From: Capitella teleta
Taxonomy: Eukaryota; Annelida; Polychaeta; Capitellidae
Length of the DNA: 64,000 nucleotides
Reading direction: 5' to 3'
Assembly (NCBI GenBank): GCA_000328365.1
Contig: KB301483.1
Location: 174,936 to 238,935 of the forward strand
The translations under genes and the position numbers were made by a program. Positions within the stretch are counted from its first letter, which is position 1, and each line of letters begins with the position of its first letter. Under the pieces are notes generated by a model. The model was given only the letters and a program-made list of their open reading frames with translations, was not told the origin of the DNA and did not search any database. Shown here piece by piece: positions 10,826 to 22,230 of the stretch.

Positions 10826-10975
10826 GTTCTCTCTCACTCATTGTATAGCACAGCCTGAGTTTCCCATTCTGATTATTGTATGTATTTAGATTTACCATTA
10901 CCTTTATCATTTCTGTTCTTTTTTTCCTGTACATGTTCTTGTACAAATTAAATTATTATTATTATTATACTTTTT
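10826..10975 (+). repeat. Dispersed repeat with ATT-repeat tail, LINE-3'-end-like
   Basis: ACTCATTGTATAGCACAGCC is followed by GTTTCCCATT, a TTACCATTACC block and a 3' (ATT)n run near 10953-10970. A diverged copy with the same order (CATTGTATTGCACAGCC, then TTACCATTACG) lies at about 38396-38530. A short trinucleotide tail is typical of 3' ends of CR1/L2/RTE-type LINEs or of SINEs that borrow them. No reverse transcriptase is visible, and the assignment is tentative. Confidence 0.45.
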
Positions 10976-10994
10976 AAAATATGTATTTATAAGG

Positions 10995-11000
10995 AATAAA
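10995..11000 (+). terminator. Candidate poly(A) signal downstream of PGAP4
   Basis: AATAAA occurs about 665 bases after the PGAP4 stop. It is the first canonical hexamer I noticed on this strand after the gene. Use is inferred. Confidence 0.35.
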
Positions 11001-12453
11001 ATGCACTATCCTTAATGTTATTTTTGTGAACTCAATTAGTATATTAAGAATATAATAATTGAATTACATGTATAGTAATTTGTAACCTCATTTTGGCTTA
11101 TAATTTAATCACCCACCTTCAAAGTATTTACATGGCATCATATTACAGAATTTATGAGAATTTTCTGCATTCTTAGATTACAAAATGAAAGAGGAGAGGA
11201 ATAATTATTAAAATTTTATTTTGCTGCCCTGTTGCCAGTCAGTGGCTCAGCCACGTAAACCAACGGTCCTCAGCCACATTCACACCAAAAAATCAACATT
11301 GATATAATCATGAAGCCATTTCACAATAATAAGCACTTTGAGGTTTGAAAACAAGAAGTCAAAAAATGAGACTAGTGGTCAATCAAATTGCAACAAACAC
11401 AAAAATCAGATTGGTTGTACGTACACATTATGATATGATTACTGATTACATAATTCAAGCTTGACTGAGGAAATAGAACAGAAAACAAACAGATCACATT
11501 GGGGAGAGTGCACCATCTCAGCAACGACTCTTTGGAACAGAACATTAAATCTTGAAATACTGACGGGTGGCATCTCAAACCACAGCCGACATATTTGACC
11601 TTGACCTGAAGGTGAAGCAGCAAGGAAAGTATGTCATCTCAACATGACCGTCAATTGCTGCCGTCAAAAGAGGAGATTTCGATAAACAAAACAACAATGA
11701 GAACACAGGGGAAGGAGCCCTGAGCAGACGTACACCTTCTCAGTGTGACGTCACCGAGGGGTGCTGCTCCTGGCAGCGACCCCAGCGGTTGATTTTTTTT
11801 CCACTGCCATGGTATGATACCTGAAACATGACCAAAGCATTTTTAATTTTGTTTTTTTTTTCAACTTTTGAAAATTTAAATTTGAGCACAATCACACAAA
11901 AATATGATCATTGAGGAAGAAAGAAAAAAAAAAAAAAAAACTGCTGTTACTTTAGATTCAAGATATTCATTATTAAGACTTGATTGAGTTATGGCTATTA
12001 CATACGGAATAAAAAATAAAACGTTGCAAACCTAGAAAAGATCACAATATGAAGAAAAGAAACATGCATAAATTATCAACGTTTTTTTTCCGTATTTGCA
12101 CAATGGATAGAGAAAGGCACATGTCCCTCATATGGCACACGAAAGAAGTAACATCTATGTACAACAAAAAACTTCAAAAATACCGGGATAAAACGAATTA
12201 GAACGTAAATAATCAGCAGTCATGAAGAAATTCATGAAATAACAACGATTCACTCAGCTTGAATTTGACATAATAAGACGATGTATGGCACTTAGGAGGA
12301 GTTACATAACAGTGATCTCCTTTAACAAGAGACTTCATTGAACAAAAATTGTGGAATGTATATAATCAGATATGTAAAATGAACAGTTTGGAATTTGTTA
12401 TCTAATACAAAAGTACCCTGTGGCCTCGTTCAACAACGACTAAGAGCGAGGTT
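11001..12453. other. Probable 3' UTR of the nuclear receptor and intergenic sequence
   Basis: The nuclear receptor on the minus strand ends at 12454. The reverse-strand hexamer AATAAA (TTTATT at 11215-11220) would give a 3' UTR of about 1.2 kb. The short frames here have no recognisable motif. A poly(A) run lies at 11924-11940. Confidence 0.45.
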
Positions 12454-15400
12454 TTACTCGATCAACTCGCATCCTTGAAGACTTTCTGAGACTTGTTGCT
12501 GCAGCGTCATCTTGTGATGCAGGAGCCCCAGCTGCCGCAGATGTGGGATGCAGCGAAACAGCTGCTCAATCCGCGTATTGGGCGTTCCATACTTAGCTGC
12601 AAGTCAAACAAGAGTCAATGCGTCGATCACTATGCGCGTAACAAACCCGTGGTGTACGCTCTGAACGAGTGTAAGATCTCCAAGCGTTTCTGCTCAATGC
12701 GGTCGGTATTTTTCAACCCGGGGTAATCTGTAATCATGTAACATGAGGTCACATAAGCGGGAAGCAAATTACAAACCGATGGCGACAATAACAAGTGCGT
12801 TGAGCAACGCAGCTTCGATGGTGTCGATTTCTTGTTTGATGATGATATTGGCGTACTCCACCAGACGGCTTTTGAACTTATCCTCATTTCCCGGAGACAG
12901 AGTGCGCCAGCAGAGGAAGTCGCGGAAGTTGCCCTGGTTGTGGTTGAACCAGTGCATGGCCGCCACCAAGATTCGACTCTGCGACTGACCAAGACGGATC
13001 AGGGTGCATTGGTCCGAGGGGTTCAGTTCAAGGAAACCTAAACAAAAGAGATAAATAAAATATGTAATAAAATAAAATTTATTAATTAAATGATGATTCA
13101 CCAGGGAGGTCCTTGCAGAAGGTCACAGAGGAGAGAGTGTAAACCGGAACGACTTTGGTGTTGACCCATTGAGGCATGGTGGACGACACATCCAGAGGAG
13201 ACGTGTGCTCCACCCACTTCTGCAAATGGCAAAAAATTAAGTTATGCACTGATAAATCCACTGCAAAATCAAAAGTGATGCAAATATAGAGATTGTTGCA
13301 ACCGGAAAAAAACCCTGATCTGTTTGTGCTAATCATTGATATTTCTGTTGCCGTGCAGTGCATGCAGCGAAAGAAGGGGTATGGAGTGGGACAGAGAGGG
13401 TGGTGAAGAGAGGGACGGAGGGGGGGGGGGGGGGGTTACTCACCAAGAATTCTATGCACTAGAAAAAGAAGGTGAGATTAGCCCAATCATCGGCATCACA
13501 AGAATCATCGTAAAGCGAAGATGTTCAGGATCATTGTATGAATCAGACGAGACTTTATCAAGAAGCGGGATGGGTACCTGGGCAAGACGGAATGCGCGGT
13601 TGGCATTCATGGGAGCGGCGGGAGGGCCGCCTCCCCCACTCGGCAGGAAATCCAGTCCAAAGTAGGCTTCCATCAGCTTACACTGCGCATGAACAACACC
13701 AGGTTACATGAAACCCTTGACATTGATCAGGGAATGGAGCAGCATTTGCAGGGTTCGAGAAGAAGGGTGCGGAGGGGTCAAAGGTCAGTGATTAGGCCAT
13801 GATAAGTGTATGCGACTGGTGGTTGCTCATTGCGGCTCATCAGAATTACTTGGATCCCAAAGATTTTCCTTGATTAAAACTGAGAAGAAATCAGAATCTT
13901 AGCTATGCACAGCACTTGGCAGGTAGGTAAATGGAGCAATTAGACAATCCTAAAATAAGCTGAGTCATAGCAAAGAACAATCGAAAAGGTCAAGGGTCAG
14001 TTAGAGAGAGATAAGCAGCTCTTGAGATAACCCACCTCTAGCTCTTGACGCAAGCGCTTGTTAATGGACGTCCCTGTGGCCACAAATCGATGGTACGCCG
14101 GCATGATTTGGTCGATCAGCTGCAGATGCTTCTCCCCAAACATGATGTTCTCATCTGGCAGAGGCGCCGACCGCCAGTATCTGACGCAGCGGTCAAAGTC
14201 CAGCTCCCCCCAAGAACTAGGTTCACTGGACGAGCTGCTTCCACTGCTGCTAATGCAAGAGTCTCTGGCGTCACTTCCCAGCTGATCGGCCAAGTGGGTG
14301 AGGCAGGAAAAGAGGGCGACCGGGGCAGCCTCCTTCTGGGCCTCCGTTTCCCCAATTGAATTAGCGATCGTTTCCAGACTGCGTACTGTGGCTGTGGTTG
14401 GACTGCACGGCATCTCAACCTCATGCGTGCCATCATGGTGCTCGGCCGAGCTCTCGTTGAAAGAATCCAGGCTGAGCAGATCTGCGTTGCTGGAGGGAAC
14501 GTCGTTCACTGAGGTGGGCTGCATGGGTTCGTATTGGGGCTCAGTGGCGCTGGGGAGAAAAAAGTCGGCCTGCTTCACAGACTGAACCGCCACCCCATTG
14601 GCCAACGGCTGCGCTAGGAGTTCATCTATCAGTTCAGCCACACGCGTCTGCTTGCTGCTGCGCATGAATTCTGAGGAGTCATCCCGAAGCAGCTGATTGG
14701 AGGAGAACGACCCGTTGCTGTGGTTCATGGGCATTAGTTGTTGCTGGGGAGACGAAGGCACTGGGGACAGAGAGTTAGGAGTCTGGGGGGGAGGGGGAAG
14801 GGGGCTGTTTTGCTGACTGATCGGGGGAGGAAGGCGAGGAGGTTTGGCGCCTGCGTAGTTAGATGAGATGATATCACTGATGAACTCATCCATGTGGTCA
14901 GTGGGGAATGTGTCCGACTGGGTCATTTGACCAGAAGGAGCCGACATGGGCACTGGCTCCATGTTGCTTACGTACGGCATAGACACAGAGTGCTGTATGC
15001 TGTGCGGCCGTCCAACTTGTCTCCCAGGGCATTTCGCTGGTGTAGGGCTCCTCATGGGATCAGCATTGGACGACCTAGGGCGTGTTTGCACATCCCTGGC
15101 ATTCCCCAGGGAGGGCTTGATCTTGGCTGGCCTCCCCATTTGAATCGCTGCAATGAAACGCAACTGAGAGCCAAACGCGACCTGACGTCTCGCTTACCCT
15201 CTCGAGACATGCCAGCAGAGAGACATTTCTGGTAGCGGCAGAACCGGCACGAGTTCCTGGTGCGAGGGTTGATGACGCAGTCTCGGCTGCTCTTGCAGCT
15301 GTACGTACTGTGCTCCTGTAAGCCACGCCGAAAGAATTTCTGTAAAAAAGACAACGTAAAAGAAAATTTCACACAATGATGAAGGTACCTTGCATCCTTC

Positions 15401-18351
15401 GCAGGTGATTGCACCAAAGTGGACGCCATTAGCAATATCACTGCACACCACGCACATCTGCTGACCCTCGCTTATCTGAACCTGGGCAGGGCGTTCTGCG
15501 AGAATCAGAGGAAAATTTGATTTAATTCAATACCAAATGCAGCAAAATGCCCAAAATCAAATAGTCGTGTGCTTCAATGTTATGTGACGAAATGTTCCTG
15601 TGAAAAAGAGAGGGCGAGAGAACAATCAATCCCTCATAAATACCAAGCAGCCCTGAGTCAATTTACACAGAGTGGGAAGACATATCCGCTAAACAATGGA
15701 TCAGCTGATCACTGCCTCCCTGGGATCCCTTACACGCACCCCAAACACGCACACTCAGCACGCACACTCAGCACGCACACTGCAAAGTTCAGTGCCATCA
15801 ACTTCCATTCATTTTCGTTAATTCATCCTGGATAACACGATTAAGACTCTATATGCTAAATCCAGGTATATAGACACACCTCGCTATAATCAATGCGGGA
15901 AATTGGGTCGATGCACATCGCGGTTAGTGCATGAGCAGGCGACCTTGGCATGCTATGATGTTGTCACGAACACAAGAGTAAAACTGCAAACATGCCACTG
16001 ATCTCTATGGCCAAGAGGTGATGAACTTTATTTAAGCACATTGGAGTGAATGCAGAATCGATAGCGCGCATTGCACTCACAATGCCAGTCAACACCTATG
16101 TTCTGTGGTCTACACCGAACAACCTCAATGATGAATATATACCGTATACAGATTGGGAATCACTATGGAGAATTGCCACCCTAGCTACGGTTGTCATAGA
16201 AACCATTCAAATTGGTTACTTATACAACGACGTCTCTGGATCATACCAGGCGTCTAAAAGGAGCAACGGAAAAAGAAAAAAAAAGAGTTGACAGGAGTTT
16301 AAACAGACGCAGGGAAGAAGCACTCGAATGAGCGATCGATGCACGAAGGAGCGAGATTAGGCCGATCGACGGATTACCTGCCGTCGAGGGAGGGGGAGGG
16401 ATGGGGGGGGGGGGAGTCAGGTGGGCTGTTCGTCCGGAAGACGGCGCCTGATGAGAAAACGACAGCCGATCCATTTCCCGCCTCGCGACATCTGAATTCG
16501 CTGCAATTGACTGCAGTTCTTTCCATTGGCATATACAATGGACAAATGTATGGACACCGTCTTTGATCTAGGCCATTGTGGTTTATCTGTTGTTATTTGC
16601 TTTACGTGTTTCGCCGATGTCTTTAAATTGGGTATTAAGATAATGAATACCACAATCTGGCTTATCTGCTGGTATGCACCAAACGCTGATATGTCTCAGT
16701 TTGGTGACAACGTCATAAGTGCATATGACGTAATGACCATGCGTCATCAGTCCTGCGATATCACATACGGCAATGACGCCACGCAGCAGAACCTATCAAG
16801 TACAAGACAAATGGTTCGACGTCATGGACTGACGGAGGACACGTGACCACTTCAATGGAAATTCAATCAACAATGAAAAGTCATCTGCGACATGAAGGAG
16901 TCATTCTGCTGCATCCCTCACGCATGCGCACAATTCAGGCTAAATGCGACACAATTCTCAACAGATCGAAGCACAGTGTTGACTTTACAAATGCACATTG
17001 ATCCAAAATGAAGCGATGAGGGTGCGAAGTTAACAGTCATGGGGGAAGTATATGAAGAGAGCACTTTCGAGGCCATCAAGCGCTGCGTCGAGGACAGGTA
17101 ACCATGGGAACGACATAATGATTAACACGGGTGACAACAAAGATATCAGATGATGGCTCAACACGAGAACCCGATTCGGAGATCATTCAATAAGGATGCT
17201 CAGATGACAACGAAGGGGGGGGGGGGTGGGGCAAACACTTCCAAAGGGAAGGGGGGGGGCCGGGGAAATTAACNNNNNNNNNNNNNNNNNNNNNNNNNNN
17301 NNNNNNNNNNNNNNNNNNNNNNNCACAGAATTTAAATGGAGGGGGGGGCGGGGGAATTGAGCAGACAGTTGCTGCAGATGATTATTGTCAGACCCATGCG
17401 ATGAAGAGAATTGTATTTACTATTTTTAGACCCACTTTAAATTATAAATTATCGGACCAGCATATTAGGTAGCTTCCGCTTTTTGAAGACCTAACTGTGC
17501 AGGGAAATACCTGTTCTAAATGGGATGGGGTCTATACGCCGAATGCTCATCAGTCCCAAGCCTCTATACCATATTCATAAATAGCATAAATCACCATAGC
17601 AACCATAACATTTGTAAAAGCGCATCTGAATACGCGTACATGCATACTGTGAAGATTTTCCTGTGATTTTTACAGAAACATAATTATACTGGCAATATTA
17701 ATTACCGATATATGAAAATACTATAAAGGTATTGCGTTAACACCTAAAAGTGTTAAGTCTAAAGTGAAGGCATAATGTGAAGAGGATATTATAGATATCC
17801 AAATGAAACCACGCACCTCTGCGACACATTCCGGCTTGCAGGCATTTCTGGTAGCGACAGAACTTGCATTGCGTTCGGGTCGCCACGCTAATCTCACACG
17901 ATTTGCTGTACTTGCACAGGAACGCAAAATTGTCCCCCGCATAACGAAGGAAGAACGTCTGAAATCGACAAATTGTGTCCATCATGAACAACAATCTGAA
18001 ATGATGACGAACCTTGCACGGAACGCAGACGATTGCTCCGAAGTACATGCCGGTCGCGTCATCTCCGCACACTTTGCAGGCTTCGTGGATAAAGCGGCGA
18101 CTTCCGGTTCCCGCTTCCTTTGGCGGAGTCTGACGTCCGAAGCTGCCGGTGGGAGAAGAATCCTGCTTCGCGTCAGCTTCCAATTTCACAAGGACTTCAT
18201 CTTCGAGCGAGTGGAGTTCGTCGAGAGGCCGGGTGGTCATTGGGTTGAAGGAAGGAGGGGGCTGACCAGGGAACGATGGAAAGAGGTGGCGGGGAGGCGA
18301 GAACTTGTTCAACTGGTGAGCGGGACTCAGCGAACGAGGAGCGAACTCCAT
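12454..18351 (-). CDS. Nuclear receptor with two tandem DNA-binding domains (2DBD-NR type)
   Basis: Predicted to be a nuclear ligand-regulated transcription factor. Eleven exons join in frame (from 5'): 18013-18351 (exon to 18355), 17817-17958, 15389-15495, 15198-15339, 14036-15147, 13578-13682, 13444-13458, 13102-13219, 12777-13037, 12647-12727 and 12454-12596, giving about 854 residues. DBD1 (about 92-157) has P-box CVPCKT and a second finger CKYSKSCEISVATRTQC. DBD2 (about 173-240) has CEGCKK and CKSSRDCVINPRTRNSC. They are joined by a short linker (RRERPAQVQISEGQQ) and followed by an AIQMGRPAKIK extension. A long Ser/Pro/Gln hinge follows. The ligand-binding domain (about 600-854) carries the signature FLELNPSDQCTLIRLGQSQS and ends QGCELIE, a weak AF-2. 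A 2.3 kb intron containing an assembly gap separates the two DBD exon pairs. The start ATG lies just after an acceptor, so upstream coding sequence is possible. Tandem DBDs define the 2DBD family, known mainly from protostomes. Confidence 0.88.
13444..13458 (-). other. 15-base microexon of the nuclear receptor
   Basis: On the minus strand TTTTTCTAG precedes TGCATAGAATTCTTG, which is followed by GTGAGT. The 15 bases encode CIEFL in phase 0. They bridge FRLAQ at the end of the preceding exon and KWVEH at the start of the next, both phase 0, to make FRLAQCIEFLKWVEH, a good early ligand-binding-domain helix. Without the microexon the reading frame is kept but five helix residues are lost, so skipping could be regulated. 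Confidence 0.75.
17274..17323. other. 50-base assembly gap flanked by G-rich runs
   Basis: Fifty Ns sit inside the 2.3 kb intron between the DBD1 and DBD2 exons of the nuclear receptor. Runs of 9-13 G occur on both sides (about 17215-17266 and 17340-17354), which probably explains the gap. The G runs could form quadruplexes. The true length is unknown. Confidence 0.9.
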
Positions 18352-19224
18352 GCCTCTGCAAAGATGAAAAGCGTGTCACAGACAGCCTCAAGGTCACAGA
18401 GTGCGATGCTCGAAAGGGGGAAAAAGCGCCCGACCAGGAGGCAGGATGAAGCAAAAAGGAAGGCAATTGATGCTTGGGTGCCTGGAACATCAAAAGAGCG
18501 CGAATACGAAAACGGGATATAATACAGCGAATTGGCATAGGAAAAACAAAAAGATCTTATTGATGTCTTTATGCATCACAAATCAATGGCCTTTCTTTCA
18601 ATTTCGATTTCAGAAGTGCTGAGCTGTAGATGTTGATTGCATTGTGTGCCGCATTGATAATCTCCCGCATTTAAGGCTTCTTTCTGTCGCAATTGATCGT
18701 CGCTATGTTCGCCGTTTACTTGTTCGAGAACTGGGTGCAGAATCCATACGTCGTTATCGGCCGCATTGAAGGCAGCTGAACAACGCCAATAATGAGTCCG
18801 CTGTCTTCTGTACAAACTCGGTCGTGACCTGCTTTTATAACGAACGTAATTTCGCGGAATCATGGATCCAATTGGCATTAATTATAAGAGTACGTGAAGG
18901 ACAAGCGTCACTCGCCATTAGTGTTCGATATGTTGACACACACACACACATGAAACCCACTCGAATCAATCTCTGACCGATTTTATATTCGTTTATTCGC
19001 TCTCCTCGGTTTCGAACGTTGGCCGAATTGCAGAGGTATTGCAGACAAATCAAATAATTGAAACCACACCGTGAACATAGTCGACTGTGACAGAGGGGTG
19101 AAGAGGGTCATTGACAGCCAACACCCCAACACCCCCGCCCCCTCCAATACACGTCACTCTTTTCAATAATTCATGAACTTCCTGCGTATGAACATGAATG
19201 GCATGGAAATAATCAGTGCTCAAA

Positions 19225-19228
<4 letters not shown>

Positions 19229-19259
<31 letters not shown>

Positions 19260-19275
19260 GGGGGGGGGGGGGGGG
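19229..19275. repeat. Poly(T) run followed by poly(G) run
   Basis: About 29 T are followed directly by about 18 G. Such junctions are unstable and often misassembled, so lengths are approximate. No function is apparent. Confidence 0.85.
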
Positions 19276-20422
19276 AAGAATAAATCATTGTTGCATCTAA
19301 CCTTATAAATAAATAAAGCGAAGAGTTAGCAATTTCAACACAACTGTTGGAAACTAATTCCGTCGAATACAAGAAGTGAATACGCAAATGATCAGAAAAT
19401 GACCACCCAGCTAACAGAACCACAGTACGACTGCCATTAACTGATCAAGTTAAATTACGATATATTATATATCGTGTTCTACATGCATCAGATATGAATG
19501 ATTACTGAAGCGATAAAAATGGGCTCCGCTCAAATATTTACTCCTCCTAATTGGGCGCAGCAACTGAATCGATGTGGGTTGCAGGTTGCAAGACAATTGT
19601 TGCCTCATCAAACAGAAGCTGAGCAGAGCCATCATGCCCGCGGCTCCATAACATCACACAGCTGCCAATTAATCAGAAGCTCGATAATAAAATCGAAATA
19701 AAATGACCCGTATAAACCCGTACGTGTGGTAGGTACATGGGGGTGATAGCGTGCGGGGATTTAAGAGGTGCTAAATTTAGGATCAAACTGGAAATGAAAC
19801 CAGGATATGCAGAGACAGAAGAACGAGGTCTGTTTATAACTTTATATAGTGCGCAGGTAAATGTACCCTGCCTCCGCAAATGACACGAATTCAAGCTCCT
19901 CGCACAAGAGGTTCACTTTATGGTACCCTCAACTGGGACACACGATAAAGGTCTAACCGCGAATGGTGGCCCCGAGAGACCAGATGCTGGCGTCTTAATT
20001 CTAACGGAATCGTTGGCATTAATATCCCAGCCTACAGAAGAACATCCGCAGACCGGCCACCGATTTCTAAACCAAACACAATTAATCAATCAAAATCTCA
20101 AGGGCGATTAAGTTTTTGACCAATTAGTTGAATATTCACTTCCGATAACTTCGGACCTGAGGCTGAGGTCAAAACTGCACGCAAGACACCAATCATCAAA
20201 ACAGAATTGCCTCCAATGCATGGCACCCATGGATTATAATATAAAAGAGATAAAAAATAAAAAATAAAAGGCTCAGCGAGATGAATTCACATGCAAGCAA
20301 ACACCACGGAGCACACATCTCACCCGCAGAAGGAGTCCATGGCGCAGTGGGCAGGAAGAACATGCATATCCAGCGGAGACGACGGCATTGGGCAGCAAGC
20401 GATGATGTGCATCAGTGCTCAC

Positions 20423-20525
20423 CCATCACAACACGCTAGTCGACTGAAGCAGCAGCTGCCGCAGCCGCAGCGGAGGAGGAGGCACCGCAGCCGCCAAACT
20501 CCGCCCCTGAGAGCCGCGATAAGGG
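20423..20525 (-). promoter_or_regulatory. Candidate GC-rich promoter and first exon of the nuclear receptor
   Basis: On the minus strand a GC box (GGGGCGG, 20511-20517) and a stretch of GCGGCTGC repeats are followed by GTTGTGATGG and the strong donor GTGAGC at about 20422. This looks like a GC-rich 5' UTR exon in an otherwise AT-rich desert. It could splice to the acceptor at 18355. The ATG just before the donor would be out of frame with the proposed receptor start, so I treat the exon as untranslated. Confidence 0.35.
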
Positions 20526-22133
20526 CACCGCTCAAGTATGTACCCGACCATAATTATAATTATCAGCAACCCCATTGTACGTTTAATTTTTCACGAGGTA
20601 CTTTAGTAATACAGTTTACATGATAATATATATAATATGCACGCGTGCATTCGTTGTACCTTTGCAATGGAAAACAATAGTGCGTTAGTTAGTTATATGC
20701 ATGCTTTGTGGTACGGCGTTGGAATTGTATCTAATTATTCAGCTTCCGTAGTCAGGGCACCTTTCTCTTATCGCTGGCCAGCGTCACTTGTCCACGAGGT
20801 CTTATCGCATCAGAACAGGCTCTTAGCACGGTACTCGCAGAGGACTCCTTATCAATTAGCAGAAGTTGCTCACCGATAAAGACAGTGATAAGGAATAGCG
20901 TGAAAAAGAGGGGGCAGCCGGAAGAAAAAAAAATAGCATATAGGTATCAATCTCGGTCAACGCATGCATGGGTTTGCTTCCAAATTGAGAATTCGAATAA
21001 CAGAAATCGATCATGGTGCGATCACGGCCAAAGAGGTCATTTGGGATCATTTCACTCATTAAATGATGCCGAACAATCACGTTAAACTCATTGAGTTCAC
21101 TTCCGAGAGAAGCGGGCGGATATACCGACACTTCCCGAAACAAGCAAAATCGCTGCAATGATGAGTTTTCATGACATGTTGTTTTCGCCGTCAGAACACC
21201 AGCATGGCTTTATTGAACCAGTACAAACTTATATTATAATGCATCATACGTGTGACCATCGAATGCAGGTGCCAATTACGCGCAGATATGCCATGCGCCA
21301 CTAATACAAATTATACAATACAGATTAATTGGCCATGAGTACTTTATACTTCGTTCGATACTCATGAATATTCATATATGCCGTGCACGTATCAGAGTCT
21401 ATTCTTCTTCTCCTTTGATGAGTTCAAGGTTATTCGTCTGAAGTGGACGACCCAACGACTCAAATGACGCAATATCGCACAGAGCTCAGATAGGAAATCA
21501 CAAGAGTGGGTGCGTTGAAGGACTGGTTAGTCCGATGGGCTGAAGCAGAGACTAGTACATCTGCACTAGCCTATATATAGTGAGTGCCAAGGAGCTTTAA
21601 TAGAAAGCGAGTGCCCTTCATGTCAATGATATACTTATACCGACCGGTATTAGACTCAGGCTGGTTGACAACATAAAACAACGATTTGTTTATCATAAAG
21701 TCATCGACCCGGGGGTCTGGGAGCGACCAGCATTCTGGTGCCTTTATTCAGGAGTTTTATAGCTTATGTAGGGTTGTTCAATAATAATTATTGTATAAAT
21801 CTATGAAAATTTCATTCAAACAAGTGATGGCAATAATTATGGTTCTAGAATCCAGACAGTTTTATCGGGTGCGGTCTCAAATGGGCGGATATGGTGACCT
21901 ATAGAGACTAAGTGGACACATATAGCTGAGGCATGACATGATCCGTTTAGGTGTGAGAAACAGATATATCGGGTTCATTGGCTCGACACAGGCAGTGCCA
22001 ATATCTCACAAGTTATCCTCAACACGTCTTCCAATAATTATGGCAGCTGCACGTAGGCCTCATTTTTGCAGAATGACGTTCTACGAAAGATTTCAAACTC
22101 ATTACTAGTATATTTAAAAATTGAGATAAAGTA

Positions 22134-22230
22134 GCCCCCCCCCCCAAAAAAAAAAAAAAAAAAAAAATAATAATAATAATAATAGTAATAATAATAATAA
22201 TAATAATAGTAATAATAATAATAATAATAA
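22134..22230. repeat. Poly(C)/poly(A) and (TAA)n microsatellite
   Basis: A run of C is followed by about 22 A and then some 20 TAA units with interspersed TAG units, up to about 22229. A poly(A) run of about 27 follows separately at 23022-23048. Confidence 0.85.

Noticed and set aside
17803-18522. 239-codon + strand frame over the first receptor exons
   Set aside because: It is the antisense of the DBD1 exons, whose minus-strand reading has clear zinc fingers and splice sites.
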